From Aliiroseovarius sp. S1339 (GTDB lineage Bacteria > Pseudomonadota > Alphaproteobacteria > Rhodobacterales > Rhodobacteraceae), in the NCBI RefSeq assembly GCF_023195695.1, contig NZ_JALPQG010000001.1, positions 124,001 through 188,000 on the forward strand: 64,000 nucleotides of DNA, written 5' to 3'. Under the pieces are notes generated by a model. It was not told the origin of the DNA, did no database searches, and was given only the letters and a program-made list of their open reading frames with translations. Within the stretch, counting starts at the first letter, position 1; the number at the start of each line of letters is the position of its first letter. Positions 20,489 to 28,510 of the stretch are shown here, piece by piece. Position numbers and translations under genes: made by a program.

Positions 20489-21658
20489 CTAAAGCTGCGT
20501 CACATCCGCGTCATAGATCCAACTGAACCGTTTGAAGACCTGCTGCGGGGCCAGGCGTCCGGCAAGCCGCAACGCCCCATGACCTAACCGTCGCGCAAGC
20601 GGGTTGGCATAGTGATAATTACGCGCGTTTTTGTTGGCGGCCTCCACGATCCGTTCGCAACGCGCATGACGCAGCGCTTGATAGCGCGCTGGCCCCTCGT
20701 CCACGCCGTAGCGATCCAGACAGCTTGCCAGAACCCAAGCGTCTTCCATCGCCATCACCGCGCCCTGCGCCATAAAGGGTAACGTGGGATGGGCCGCATC
20801 GCCCAGCAAAACAGATTGGCCGTAATGCCAGTTCTGCGCAACCGGGTGGCGGAACAAGCCCCACAGATGAACGGTTTCGACCCGTTCCAGAAGCGCCTGC
20901 GCATCATCGCAAAAACCGGCAAAGGCCCGGCGCAGATTGTCCGGGTTGTCAGTGTGGTTCCAGCCCTCGTCCGCCCAAGTCGCGCGTTCCTCAACCGCGA
21001 CCAGATTGACCATCTTTCCCTGTCGCAAAGGATAGGTCACCATGTGCCGCCCCGGCCCCATGAACACGGTGGCCTCAGTTGGCTCGCGTCCGGTTGCAGG
21101 AACCGTTGCGCGCCACGCCACTTGGCCCGTGAAGAACGGCGCACGCGCACCGTTCAGCGCCGGACTCACCACGGAATGCAGACCATCTGCACCGATGATG
21201 AAACCCATTTCCCGCGCGGCCTCACCCGCGATTTTGACTGTCGCCGTGGTCAGGCTGGGGGTCACCGCCTCGACCGTCATGCCGCAGCGGATGTCGACGC
21301 CTGCTTCCCGCGCGGCCTCGGCCAGCAGATCAATCAGATCGGCGCGGTGAAACAGCAAGAAAGTCGCATCGGGTGCGACCTTGTCGAAATTGAAATCAAT
21401 AACCTCGTGGCCCGAGATCCCGTCACGCAGCCAAACGCCGTTGCCACGGGTGGCGCGCGCACGCGCCTCGTCGCCCAGACCCAACGCATCCAGAACCCGA
21501 ACGCCGTTGGGGCTGATTTGCAGCCCGGCACCCACCTCGGTGATCGCGGGGGCTTGTTCCAACACGGTAACCTTCGCGCCGCGCCGCGCCAGTGCCACCG
21601 CAGCCGTCAGCCCGCCAATCCCGGCCCCGAGGATGGTGAACTTCTGTCCTGCGATCAT
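20489..21658 (-). CDS. FAD-dependent aromatic-ring monooxygenase (salicylate hydroxylase-like)
   Basis: The 389-residue flavoprotein monooxygenase has the GAGIGGLTAAVALARRG dinucleotide loop at residue 10, a GADGLHS motif in the middle and the second FAD motif LLGDAAHPTLPFMAQGA. This is the group A class that includes salicylate 1-hydroxylase and 3-hydroxybenzoate 6-hydroxylase. The start ATG at 21658 has AAAAGGAG about 9 bases upstream; a longer frame to 21760 exists but runs through a terminator. No ring-cleavage genes lie nearby, so the substrate cannot be inferred from context. Confidence 0.85.
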   Translation of the reverse strand: MIAGQKFTILGAGIGGLTAAVALARRGAKVTVLEQAPAITEVGAGLQISPNGVRVLDALGLGDEARARATRGNGVWLRDGISGHEVIDFNFDKVAPDATFLLFHRADLIDLLAEAAREAGVDIRCGMTVEAVTPSLTTATVKIAGEAAREMGFIIGADGLHSVVSPALNGARAPFFTGQVAWRATVPATGREPTEATVFMGPGRHMVTYPLRQGKMVNLVAVEERATWADEGWNHTDNPDNLRRAFAGFCDDAQALLERVETVHLWGLFRHPVAQNWHYGQSVLLGDAAHPTLPFMAQGAVMAMEDAWVLASCLDRYGVDEGPARYQALRHARCERIVEAANKNARNYHYANPLARRLGHGALRLAGRLAPQQVFKRFSWIYDADVTQL

Positions 21659-21724
21659 GGCAGTACGCTCCTTTTGCGGTCTTTCACAAATGGGTTTTCC
21701 CGGCGCAATCCAAGACTGGGCGCA

Positions 21725-21756
21725 AAGAAAAGGCGCCGGATATCCAGCGCCTTTTG
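21725..21756 (-). terminator. Intrinsic terminator after dksA
   Basis: AAAGGCGC and GCGCCTTT pair around a 10-base loop, and on the minus strand the stem runs into CTTTCTTTG. It lies about 80 bp past the dksA stop codon and separates it from the monooxygenase gene. Confidence 0.7.
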
Positions 21757-21836
21757 TCATATTTCAGGACGTCATGCTACGCGACAAGTGCGCCCATCAA
21801 CGAGTTTCTCGCCCGTGTTTTCTGCACGGCCCGGCG

Positions 21837-22259
21837 TTAGTCGTCGCGGTGGACTTTTTCACGCCGCTCGTGACGCTCTTGCGCCTCAAGGCTCATGGTA
21901 GCAATCGGGCGCGCATCCAAACGTTTCAGCGAAATTGGCTCGCCGGTTTCCGAGCAATAGCCATATTCGCCTTCGTCAATCCGACGCAATGCCTGATCAA
22001 TTTTGCCAACCAGTTTGCGCGAGCGATCCCGCGTGCGTAATTCCAGCGACCGATCAGTTTCCTCTGAAGCGCGATCCGCGATGTCAGGAATATTGCGTGT
22101 GTTGTCTTGCAAGCCCTCAAGCGTGTGACGGCTTTCATCAAGCAGCTCTTCTTTCCAGGCAAGAAGTTTGCGACGGAAATATTCCGTCTGACGCTCGTTC
22201 ATGAACGGTTCGTCTTCAGCAGGCCTGTAATCGTCGGGCAGGAAAGTCTCTGCTTTCAT
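21837..22259 (-). CDS. dksA: RNA polymerase-binding regulator DksA
   Basis: The 140-residue protein has a long coiled coil with the DxxDxA tip (DIADRA, near residue 58) that enters the RNA polymerase secondary channel, and a degenerate C-terminal zinc-ribbon region. Of the four zinc cysteines of enterobacterial DksA only the first remains (YGYCSETGEP); the others are Thr, Ser and Ala (RPIATMSLEAQERHE). This pattern is known in Rhodobacteraceae DksA, which still works with ppGpp. The gene is monocistronic with its own terminator. Confidence 0.93.
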   Translation of the reverse strand: MKAETFLPDDYRPAEDEPFMNERQTEYFRRKLLAWKEELLDESRHTLEGLQDNTRNIPDIADRASEETDRSLELRTRDRSRKLVGKIDQALRRIDEGEYGYCSETGEPISLKRLDARPIATMSLEAQERHERREKVHRDD

Positions 22260-22582
22260 ACCAACTCCCTCACTTTTCCGGGCTGTAAATACGATGCAAC
22301 CATGTTGCCTTTTAGGAGCCCAGTTTCCTCAGCCGCTCGTTTACACCCGCTTTCGCGTGTTGTCACTAGCCAATAACCCAGATGCGGCAACGAATTCCTG
22401 TGCTTACGCTAAACATATGATATGCAACAAAAACACTTGGGAGTGCCCCGTCGAATAATGCCTGCCGGGTGATCTGGACAAGCGCGATGCGCACGACAGT
22501 AGCAACGCCAGACTTGCCAAATACAACCCGTCCCTTTACCTCGCCCGGTATTAAGGAGACCTGACCGTAAGGGGATGACACG
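22260..22582. other. Intergenic region between dksA and moxR
   Basis: These 323 bases lie between two divergently transcribed genes and must hold both promoters. I see no credible small gene. The sequence is less GC-rich around 22400-22440. TTAAGGAGA lies about 30 bp before the moxR start, and a closer AAGGGG serves as the likely ribosome binding site. Confidence 0.5.
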
Positions 22583-23443
22583 ATGACGAAGCGCTTTGAA
22601 GGCACCGAAAGCTATGTGGCGACCGACGACCTGAAGGTCGCTGTGAATGCTGCCGTCACCTTGCAGCGCCCCCTGCTGGTCAAGGGTGAGCCCGGCACCG
22701 GCAAGACGGAACTTGCCATGCAGGTTGCGGGCGCGCTTGGTGCACGGATGATCGAATGGAACATCAAATCGACCACCAAGGCGCAGCAGGGTTTGTATGA
22801 ATACGATGCCGTCAGCCGGTTGCGCGACAGCCAGTTGGGCGAAGAGCGTGTGCATGACGTGCGAAACTACATCAAACGCGGCAAGTTGTGGGAGGCGTTT
22901 GACGCTGACGAGCGCGTCGTTTTGCTGATTGATGAGATCGACAAGGCCGATATCGAGTTTCCGAACGACTTGCTGCAAGAGCTTGATAAGATGGAGTTTC
23001 ACGTCTACGAAACCGGCGAAACAATTCGCGCGAAACACCGCCCGATCATCATCATCACCTCTAACAATGAAAAAGAGCTGCCGGACGCCTTTCTGCGCCG
23101 CTGTTTCTTTCATTATATCCGCTTCCCGGACGCTGATACGCTGGCCAAGATCGTCGAGGTGCACCATCCCGGCATCAAACCGCGCCTGCTGACCGAGGCA
23201 CTGACCCAGTTTTATGAAATCCGCGAGCAACCGGGGCTGAAGAAAAAGCCCTCGACGTCGGAGGTCTTGGACTGGCTGAAGCTGCTTCTGGCCGAAGATA
23301 TCGACCCTGAAGTGCTGAAACGCGATGGAGCGTCAGCGCTGCCGACCCTGCACGGCGCGCTTTTGAAAAACGAACAGGACGTGCATTTGTTTGAGCGTCT
23401 GGCCTTCTTGGCCCGTCGAGAGGGGCGCGGCGGGCGCCAATAA
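22583..23443 (+). CDS. MoxR family AAA+ ATPase
   Basis: The 286-residue MoxR-type ATPase has Walker A GEPGTGKT (residues 35-42), Walker B VVLLIDEIDKAD (near 112-123), a sensor-1 segment IIIITSNNEKELPDAF and the arginine-finger-like FLRRCFFHY. Such ATPases pair with a VWA-domain protein to insert metals or assemble complexes. The expected CoxE-like VWA partner is on the same strand but 3.4 kb downstream, at 26.9 kb, with a toxin-antitoxin pair and three other genes in between. The function is inferred from the family; the client is unknown. Confidence 0.9.
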   Translation: MTKRFEGTESYVATDDLKVAVNAAVTLQRPLLVKGEPGTGKTELAMQVAGALGARMIEWNIKSTTKAQQGLYEYDAVSRLRDSQLGEERVHDVRNYIKRGKLWEAFDADERVVLLIDEIDKADIEFPNDLLQELDKMEFHVYETGETIRAKHRPIIIITSNNEKELPDAFLRRCFFHYIRFPDADTLAKIVEVHHPGIKPRLLTEALTQFYEIREQPGLKKKPSTSEVLDWLKLLLAEDIDPEVLKRDGASALPTLHGALLKNEQDVHLFERLAFLARREGRGGRQ

Positions 23444-23455
23444 GCCCATCTGATC

Positions 23456-23484
23456 TTGACATTTGGACCATATGACCCTATCTT
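23456..23484 (+). promoter_or_regulatory. Promoter of the Xre-RES toxin-antitoxin operon
   Basis: A perfect TTGACA (-35), a 17-base spacer and TATCTT (-10) end 26 bp before the antitoxin start codon. The spacer holds two GACC units six bases apart, where the Xre-type antitoxin could bind for self-repression. The promoter starts only 13 bp past the moxR stop codon, so the module brings its own promoter. Confidence 0.7.
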
Positions 23485-23510
23485 CTGTTCAACATGACAG
23501 GAGATGCACC

Positions 23511-23918
23511 ATGCACGCCGCCCCACAACCAATCACCCCGCCCCCGGCCCGTCCGACCTCGGACCACGCGGCCGTGGCGCTCAAGGCCTATGGTCGCATT
23601 GCCGAGGCTTGGGGGCTGAAACTGGACGAGGCTGCGGCGCTGGCTGACATGTCCACATCAACGTGGAAACGTGCCCGCAACCCCGGCTTCAAGGGCGATC
23701 TGACCCGCGACCAGATGCTGCGGCTGTCCGCGCTGGTGGGGATCTACAAATCCTTGCACCTCTATTTCGACGAGGCGATTGCCGACCAATGGATCACCCT
23801 TGCCAACACCGGCCCGCTGTTTGATGGCGCCCGCCCGATTGCCACGATGATCGAGGATGGATTGCCCCAGTTCCTGCGCGTGCGCAGCTATGTCGACGCC
23901 TTGCGGGGGGGCATGTGA
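23511..23918 (+). CDS. Xre/ParS-type antitoxin of a RES toxin-antitoxin pair (DUF2384)
   Basis: The 135-residue protein has an N-terminal helix-turn-helix region (about 25-75, with LDEAAALADMSTSTWKR) and a C-terminal toxin-binding domain of the MbcA/ParS/Xre type (about 80-135). The region DEAIADQWITLANTGPLFDGARPIATMIEDG, read by eye, is the DUF2384 signature. It should bind and neutralise the RES protein encoded next to it and repress the operon. The ATG at 23511 has AGGAG 7 bases upstream. Its TGA overlaps the GTG start of the toxin gene by 4 bases, so translation is coupled. Confidence 0.9.
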   Translation: MHAAPQPITPPPARPTSDHAAVALKAYGRIAEAWGLKLDEAAALADMSTSTWKRARNPGFKGDLTRDQMLRLSALVGIYKSLHLYFDEAIADQWITLANTGPLFDGARPIATMIEDGLPQFLRVRSYVDALRGGM

Positions 23919-24619
23919 TCGACGCCCTGCCCCTAAGGGCCGTCAGCGACCGGGCGTTGGTCCGGCTGATCCCGGCCACCTATCACAAGCCGCCCGCCTT
24001 GCGTGGGTTGGTGGATAATGACGACGAAATGGCCCTGCTGGCCGAGGTAGAGGCGATGACATCCGCCCGCCAAACCGCCGAACGCGGGCGCGATCCGGGG
24101 ATCGACCGGCGCGAATTGGCGTGGGCGCGGCGCGAGGCTGATCTGCGCCTTTATGGCATGACCCATGTGAACGCGGCCTTCACCTATCGGCGCTCAGGCG
24201 GCAACCGGTTCAACGACGAACATCGCGGCGCGTGGTATTGCAGTTGGAGCGCCATGACCTCGGTCGCTGAAGTCGGCTATCACTACACACGCGAGCTGTC
24301 TTACATCGGCGTTTTCGACACCAAAGCCTGCTATGTCGAGCTTCTGGCTGACTTCATCGGTGATTTCCCGGACCTGAGCCACCAGACCGACCATCCGTCG
24401 CTGCACGCTGACCCCGCTGTCGGGTATCCGCGTGGCCAAGCCTTGGCCAACAAGCTGCGGGCCGAGGGTCATCGCGGCCTCGTCTATCCATCCGTTCGCC
24501 ATCCCGGCGGCACCTGTCTGGTCGCCTTCGACCCCGCTGCCGTGCAGAACGTGAGACCGGGTGCAAAATGGGAGATCACGTGGTCCGGCTCGCCCGATTA
24601 TGACGTGATAGGGCTGTAG
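23915..24619 (+). CDS. RES-domain toxin (NAD+-degrading family)
   Basis: The 234-residue RES-family protein has the conserved active-site set visible: Arg98 in GGNRFN, Tyr108 in AWYCS, Glu119 in SVAEVGYH and Ser193 in YPSVR. RES toxins such as MbcT cleave NAD+ and stop growth unless the antitoxin is bound. All key residues are present, so the toxin looks intact. It starts with GTG overlapping the antitoxin stop codon (GTGA). The pair sits between moxR and its VWA partner, which suggests insertion into a conserved locus. Confidence 0.92.
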   Translation: MIDALPLRAVSDRALVRLIPATYHKPPALRGLVDNDDEMALLAEVEAMTSARQTAERGRDPGIDRRELAWARREADLRLYGMTHVNAAFTYRRSGGNRFNDEHRGAWYCSWSAMTSVAEVGYHYTRELSYIGVFDTKACYVELLADFIGDFPDLSHQTDHPSLHADPAVGYPRGQALANKLRAEGHRGLVYPSVRHPGGTCLVAFDPAAVQNVRPGAKWEITWSGSPDYDVIGL

Positions 24620-24819
24620 CAAACGATTCGCCAAGCCAGCACGTTTCGATCAAATCAACCTAGTGTTGCGTGAGGTAGTTCACACAACATATTGTTTTTC
24701 CTATCGGCTTTCCGACCAATCCTTCGCGAAAACCACCGTTTTGCTTGGTGAAACCCGCCCCACACCCTAAGGTCGACCCCTTGCCTGGGGGGGCACAAAA
24801 TAGGTGTGCGTGTATTGTT

Positions 24820-25275
24820 ATGGGAAACAATGCTCACATTACCGTTCGACCACTGACGGCGTCTGATAGGGCCGCGTGGGATCGCCTGTGGGAAGGCTAT
24901 CTGCGCTACTATGAGACCGAACTGGACGCGAAGGTCTATGAAACCACCTTCGCCCGACTTCTGTCAGAGGACCCGAACGAGTTCCACGGCCTGTTGGCAT
25001 GCGTGGATGGGCAGCCTGTCGGGCTGGTCCATTACCTGTTCCATCGCCACGCGTGGAAGGTTGAGAATGTGTGCTACCTGCAAGACCTTTACGCGGACCC
25101 GTCGGTTCGGGGCAAAGGTGTCGGGCGGGCCTTGATCGAAGCGGTGTATGATGCCGCTGATCGCAACGGCACGCCGTCCGTCTATTGGCTGACGCAGGAT
25201 TTCAACCATACCGCACGTGCACTCTATGACCGGATTGGCGTCAAAACGCCCTTCATCCGGTATGGGAGGGCTTGA
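24820..25275 (+). CDS. GNAT family N-acetyltransferase
   Basis: The 151-residue acetyltransferase has the acetyl-CoA pyrophosphate loop RGKGVGRALIEAVY (near residue 95) preceded by the strand CYLQDLYADP, and a C-terminal FNHTARALYDRIG helix usual in the family. Substrates of such proteins are small amines or protein N-termini; none can be read here. The start ATG is the first of MGNNAHITVRPL; the in-frame extension upstream lacks a ribosome binding site. It ends two bases before the DUF2927 lipoprotein start, so the two genes are co-transcribed. Confidence 0.85.
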   Translation: MGNNAHITVRPLTASDRAAWDRLWEGYLRYYETELDAKVYETTFARLLSEDPNEFHGLLACVDGQPVGLVHYLFHRHAWKVENVCYLQDLYADPSVRGKGVGRALIEAVYDAADRNGTPSVYWLTQDFNHTARALYDRIGVKTPFIRYGRA

Positions 25276-25277
25276 CG

Positions 25278-26678
25278 ATGCGACCGATCACAAAAACCGC
25301 GGCCTTGGCCCTGACCTGTCTGGCATTTGTCAGCTGCGCGGTGCCGGACGGATCACGCACGCGCGCCGAACAGACCGCTGGGGGCGACGAGGTCACCGCA
25401 CGCCGCGTCGGTCTGCCGACCACCCTGCCCCCGATGAAAGCCTTCAGTGGCACACAGATCACCCGCCCCACGCGGGCCAACAGTGTGATTGCCGGGGATT
25501 TTCTGGACCTGTCCTTCCAATTGGAAAGCGGTCGTCCCCTGCCCGTTCTGACCCGGTTCGACGGCCCTGTGACCCTGCGCGTCACTGGCAATGCGCCCAC
25601 TTACATGATGGCCGACCTGACCCGCCTGTTGGCGCGACTGCGCATTGAGGCCGGGATCAACATCCGGCAAGTGTCCGGGTCTGAAACGGCGTCCATTACG
25701 CTTGAGGTCATTCCGAAACGCCAGCTTCAGCGCCTTGTGCCCCATGCGGCCTGTTTCGTGGCGCCCAATGTGTCCAGTTGGCAAGACTACAAGGCCGCGC
25801 GCGGCACAGCACAGCTGGATTGGGTAAAGATGCGCACCCGCACCAAGATGGCCGTGTTCCTGCCCGGCGATGTCAGCCCACAAGAGCTGCGCGATTGCCT
25901 GCATGAAGAAGTCGCACAGGCGCTGGGGCCGGTGAATGATCTGTATCGCCTGCATGACAGCGTCTTCAACGACGATAACTTCCACACCGTTCTAACCGGC
26001 TTTGATATGCTGATCTTGCGGGCGTATTACGCGCCCGAACTGGCCTCGGGCATGAGCCGTGGCGATGTCGCTGCCCGTCTGCCGCAGGTGTTGGCGCGAC
26101 TGAACCCGGCAGGCGGCACTGGTGCGCCGCGTATGGGCGGTGCGTCACCCGAAGCATGGAAGGTCGCGATAGAGGTCGCGCTGGGCGGCGGACAGTCCAA
26201 AACCCGCCGTCGTGAGGCGTCTGCGCAAGCCGTCACAATCGCGCGCAATATGGGCTGGCGAGACACGCGACTGGCGTTCAGCTTGTTTGCCTATGGTCGC
26301 CTGAACATGCGCCAGGACAGCAAAGGGGCGTTCGCCGCCTTCCGCGAGGCCGAAGCGATCTACCGCGCCAATCCCGAAACCGCGCTGCACGCGGCCCATA
26401 TGGGCGTGCAACTGGCGGCCTATGCCCTGTCTGCCGGCCGCGCGAACGAGGCGATTGCCATCGTCAACTCCCACATCTCCCCCGTCATGCGCGCCGAAAA
26501 CGCGGCGCTTCTGGCGACGCTGATGATGATCAAAGCCGAAGCTCTTGACCTTGCTGGCCGCGGCGCTGAGGCGCAGCTTGTCAGGCTCGACAGTCTGGGC
26601 TGGGCGCGGTATGGCTTCGGCTCGAACGAGCAGGTCGGCGCGCGGCTCAGCGAAATCGCTGCCATCTCGCCGGGCTAA
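25278..26678 (+). CDS. DUF2927 domain lipoprotein
   Basis: The 466-residue protein begins with a signal peptide and a lipobox ending FVSCA (Cys near residue 19), so it should be a membrane-anchored lipoprotein facing the periplasm. The middle (about 60-250) is the DUF2927 region, with HEEVAQALGPVNDLY and HTVLTGFDMLILRAYY, which resembles a protease-like fold of unknown activity. The C-terminal third (about 300-460) is helical and tetratricopeptide-like. It follows the GNAT gene by 2 bp and precedes a small membrane protein and the VWA gene, so it may be part of the same transcript. Confidence 0.8.
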   Translation: MRPITKTAALALTCLAFVSCAVPDGSRTRAEQTAGGDEVTARRVGLPTTLPPMKAFSGTQITRPTRANSVIAGDFLDLSFQLESGRPLPVLTRFDGPVTLRVTGNAPTYMMADLTRLLARLRIEAGINIRQVSGSETASITLEVIPKRQLQRLVPHAACFVAPNVSSWQDYKAARGTAQLDWVKMRTRTKMAVFLPGDVSPQELRDCLHEEVAQALGPVNDLYRLHDSVFNDDNFHTVLTGFDMLILRAYYAPELASGMSRGDVAARLPQVLARLNPAGGTGAPRMGGASPEAWKVAIEVALGGGQSKTRRREASAQAVTIARNMGWRDTRLAFSLFAYGRLNMRQDSKGAFAAFREAEAIYRANPETALHAAHMGVQLAAYALSAGRANEAIAIVNSHISPVMRAENAALLATLMMIKAEALDLAGRGAEAQLVRLDSLGWARYGFGSNEQVGARLSEIAAISPG

Positions 26679-26728
26679 AGGGAACGGGGGCCGTCCAAGA
26701 CCGCCCTTTTTGAAGGGTAGAGGCAGAT

Positions 26729-26887
26729 ATGCTGGTCATCGCGGCGCTTATCTTCGGGGCATTAGTTGGCGTTATGCGCGCCCGCAAACGGGGCGGCAAT
26801 CGGCTGGACATCGCGCAATACGCCGCCGTTCATGCCCTTGGGTTTGCCCTGATCGCCCTCTTCGCCTCGATCTTCATCAGCCGCTAG
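26729..26887 (+). CDS. Small membrane protein, 52 residues
   Basis: A 53-codon frame starts MLVIAALIFGALVGVM and ends FASIFISR. It has two hydrophobic stretches (residues 2-16 and about 35-49) with a basic loop RARKRGGNR between, so it should span the inner membrane twice. GAGG lies 8 bases before the ATG. It ends 9 bp before the VWA gene and sits 50 bp after the DUF2927 gene, all on the same strand, so it is probably a real member of this operon. I do not recognise the family. Confidence 0.65.
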   Translation: MLVIAALIFGALVGVMRARKRGGNRLDIAQYAAVHALGFALIALFASIFISR

Positions 26888-26896
26888 GTCCGACCG

Positions 26897-28081
26897 ATGT
26901 TCCTGCCCTTCTTCGAAAACCTGCGCGCAAGCAAAGTGCCGGTCTCGCTGCGCGAATTTCTCGCGTTTCTGGAAGCGATGAAGGCCGGGCTGGTCACCTA
27001 TGACATCGAGGGGTTTTATTACCTTGCCCGCGTTGCGATGGTGAAGGACGAACGCAACCTCGACAAATTCGACCGCGCGTTTTCGATGACATTTGAAGGG
27101 CTTGAAGCGATTTCCGCCGAGCAAATGCTGGAAGCCGTGGATATCCCGCAGGAATGGCTGGACAAGATGGCCGAGAAATTCCTGACCGATGAGGAAAAGG
27201 CCGAGATCGAGGCGCTTGGCGGGTTCGACAAGCTGATGGAAACCCTGAAAGAGCGTCTGAAGGAACAGGAAGGGCGTCATCAGGGCGGTAACAAATGGAT
27301 CGGGACCGCCGGCACCTCGCCCTTCGGCGCTTACGGCTACAACCCCGAAGGCGTGCGGATCGGGCAGGACAAATCTCGCCATCAACGCGCGGTGAAGGTC
27401 TGGGACAAACGCGAGTTTCGCAATCTGGACGACTCGGTCGAGCTGGGCACGCGCAACATCAAGGTCGCCCTGAAACGCCTGCGCAACTGGGCGCGCGACG
27501 GGGCGCATGAAGTGCTTGATCTGGACGGCACCATTCGCGCCACCGCCGAACACGGCTATCTCGACGTGAAAACCCGGCCCGAGCGGCACAATGCGGTAAA
27601 AGTCCTGTTGTTTCTGGATGTTGGCGGATCAATGGACCCGCATATCAAGGTCGTCGAAGAGTTGTTTTCCGCCGCCCGCGCGGAGTTCAAGCATCTGGAA
27701 TACTACTATTTCCACAACTGCCTTTACGAAGGTGTATGGCGCAACAATGCCCGACGCTGGACCGATCAGATCCCCACATGGGAGGTGCTGCGCACCTATG
27801 GCTCGGATTACAAATGCATCTTCGTCGGTGATGCGTCGATGAGCCCCTACGAGGTCGCCTATCGCGGTGGCGCCAACGAACATTGGAATGATGAGCCCGG
27901 TCAGGTCTGGCTGGAGCGCGCGCGTGAGCAATGGCCCGACAACCTGTGGATCAACCCGCTGCCGGAGCATCACTGGCGCTATACCCAGTCAGTGCAAATG
28001 ATCAGCCAGATTTTTGAGGGTCGCATGGTCCCAATGACGCTTGAGGGGATCGAGCGCGGGATGAAAGAATTGGGCCGCTAA
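26897..28081 (+). CDS. VWA-domain protein, CoxE-like partner of MoxR
   Basis: The 394-residue protein has the N-terminal CoxE-like region MFLPFFENLRASKVPVSLREF, an acidic helical middle and a C-terminal von Willebrand A domain. The metal site reads FLDVGGSMD (near residue 242): the canonical DxSxS has Gly in place of the first Ser. Later VWA positions include VGDASMSPYE. Proteins of this type act with a MoxR ATPase as a chaperone or metal-insertion machine; the ATPase is at 22.6 kb. The full length is intact. Confidence 0.88.
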   Translation: MFLPFFENLRASKVPVSLREFLAFLEAMKAGLVTYDIEGFYYLARVAMVKDERNLDKFDRAFSMTFEGLEAISAEQMLEAVDIPQEWLDKMAEKFLTDEEKAEIEALGGFDKLMETLKERLKEQEGRHQGGNKWIGTAGTSPFGAYGYNPEGVRIGQDKSRHQRAVKVWDKREFRNLDDSVELGTRNIKVALKRLRNWARDGAHEVLDLDGTIRATAEHGYLDVKTRPERHNAVKVLLFLDVGGSMDPHIKVVEELFSAARAEFKHLEYYYFHNCLYEGVWRNNARRWTDQIPTWEVLRTYGSDYKCIFVGDASMSPYEVAYRGGANEHWNDEPGQVWLERAREQWPDNLWINPLPEHHWRYTQSVQMISQIFEGRMVPMTLEGIERGMKELGR

Positions 28082-28135
28082 ACGACGGAAGTTCTGCGCC
28101 CACGCGTTCAAGACCCAACCGGCAAGGAAACCGCG

Positions 28136-28510
28136 ATGTTTTCATTTATCAAACGCATCTGGGGCGCGGCCCCAATTGCGACGCTTATTCTGGCGGTCGC
28201 CTTGGCAATGAGCGTCTTTTTTGCCGTCCGAACAACCGCCAGCTGGATATACTGGAACGATCCCGCCCATATCGACCAACCGATCGAGGGATGGATGACC
28301 GCAAGATACGTTGCCTATTCGTGGGATGTCCCGCGACAGGTGATGTTTGAGGCATTGCAACTGGGCCAACCGGGTGATGGCCCAAGCAGTCTGCGCCGAC
28401 TTGCCGAGGCTCGCGGTATCCCGCTGGACGTTATGATCGCCGATCTGGAAGCCGCCATTGCCGCGCACCGCGCCTCTCAAGCTGACAGCGAAACCGGTGG
28501 GGGCCAATGA
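28136..28510 (+). CDS. Hypothetical single-pass membrane protein
   Basis: The 124-residue protein has an N-terminal membrane helix (about 12-32, ATLILAVALAMSVFFAV) and a soluble C-terminal part with SSLRRLAEARGIPLDVMIADLEAAI, which looks helix-rich. I do not recognise a family. The stop codon overlaps the DedA start by 4 bases (ATGA), so the two are translationally coupled and probably work in the same membrane process. Confidence 0.7.
   Translation: MFSFIKRIWGAAPIATLILAVALAMSVFFAVRTTASWIYWNDPAHIDQPIEGWMTARYVAYSWDVPRQVMFEALQLGQPGDGPSSLRRLAEARGIPLDVMIADLEAAIAAHRASQADSETGGGQ

Noticed and set aside
20789-21901. Plus-strand frame of 370 codons opposite the flavin monooxygenase
   Set aside because: It runs across the monooxygenase coding region, its promoter and the dksA terminator, and its composition is typical of an antisense frame.
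22409-23230. Minus-strand frame of 273 codons opposite moxR
   Set aside because: moxR on the plus strand has clear Walker motifs; the opposite frame is a shadow.
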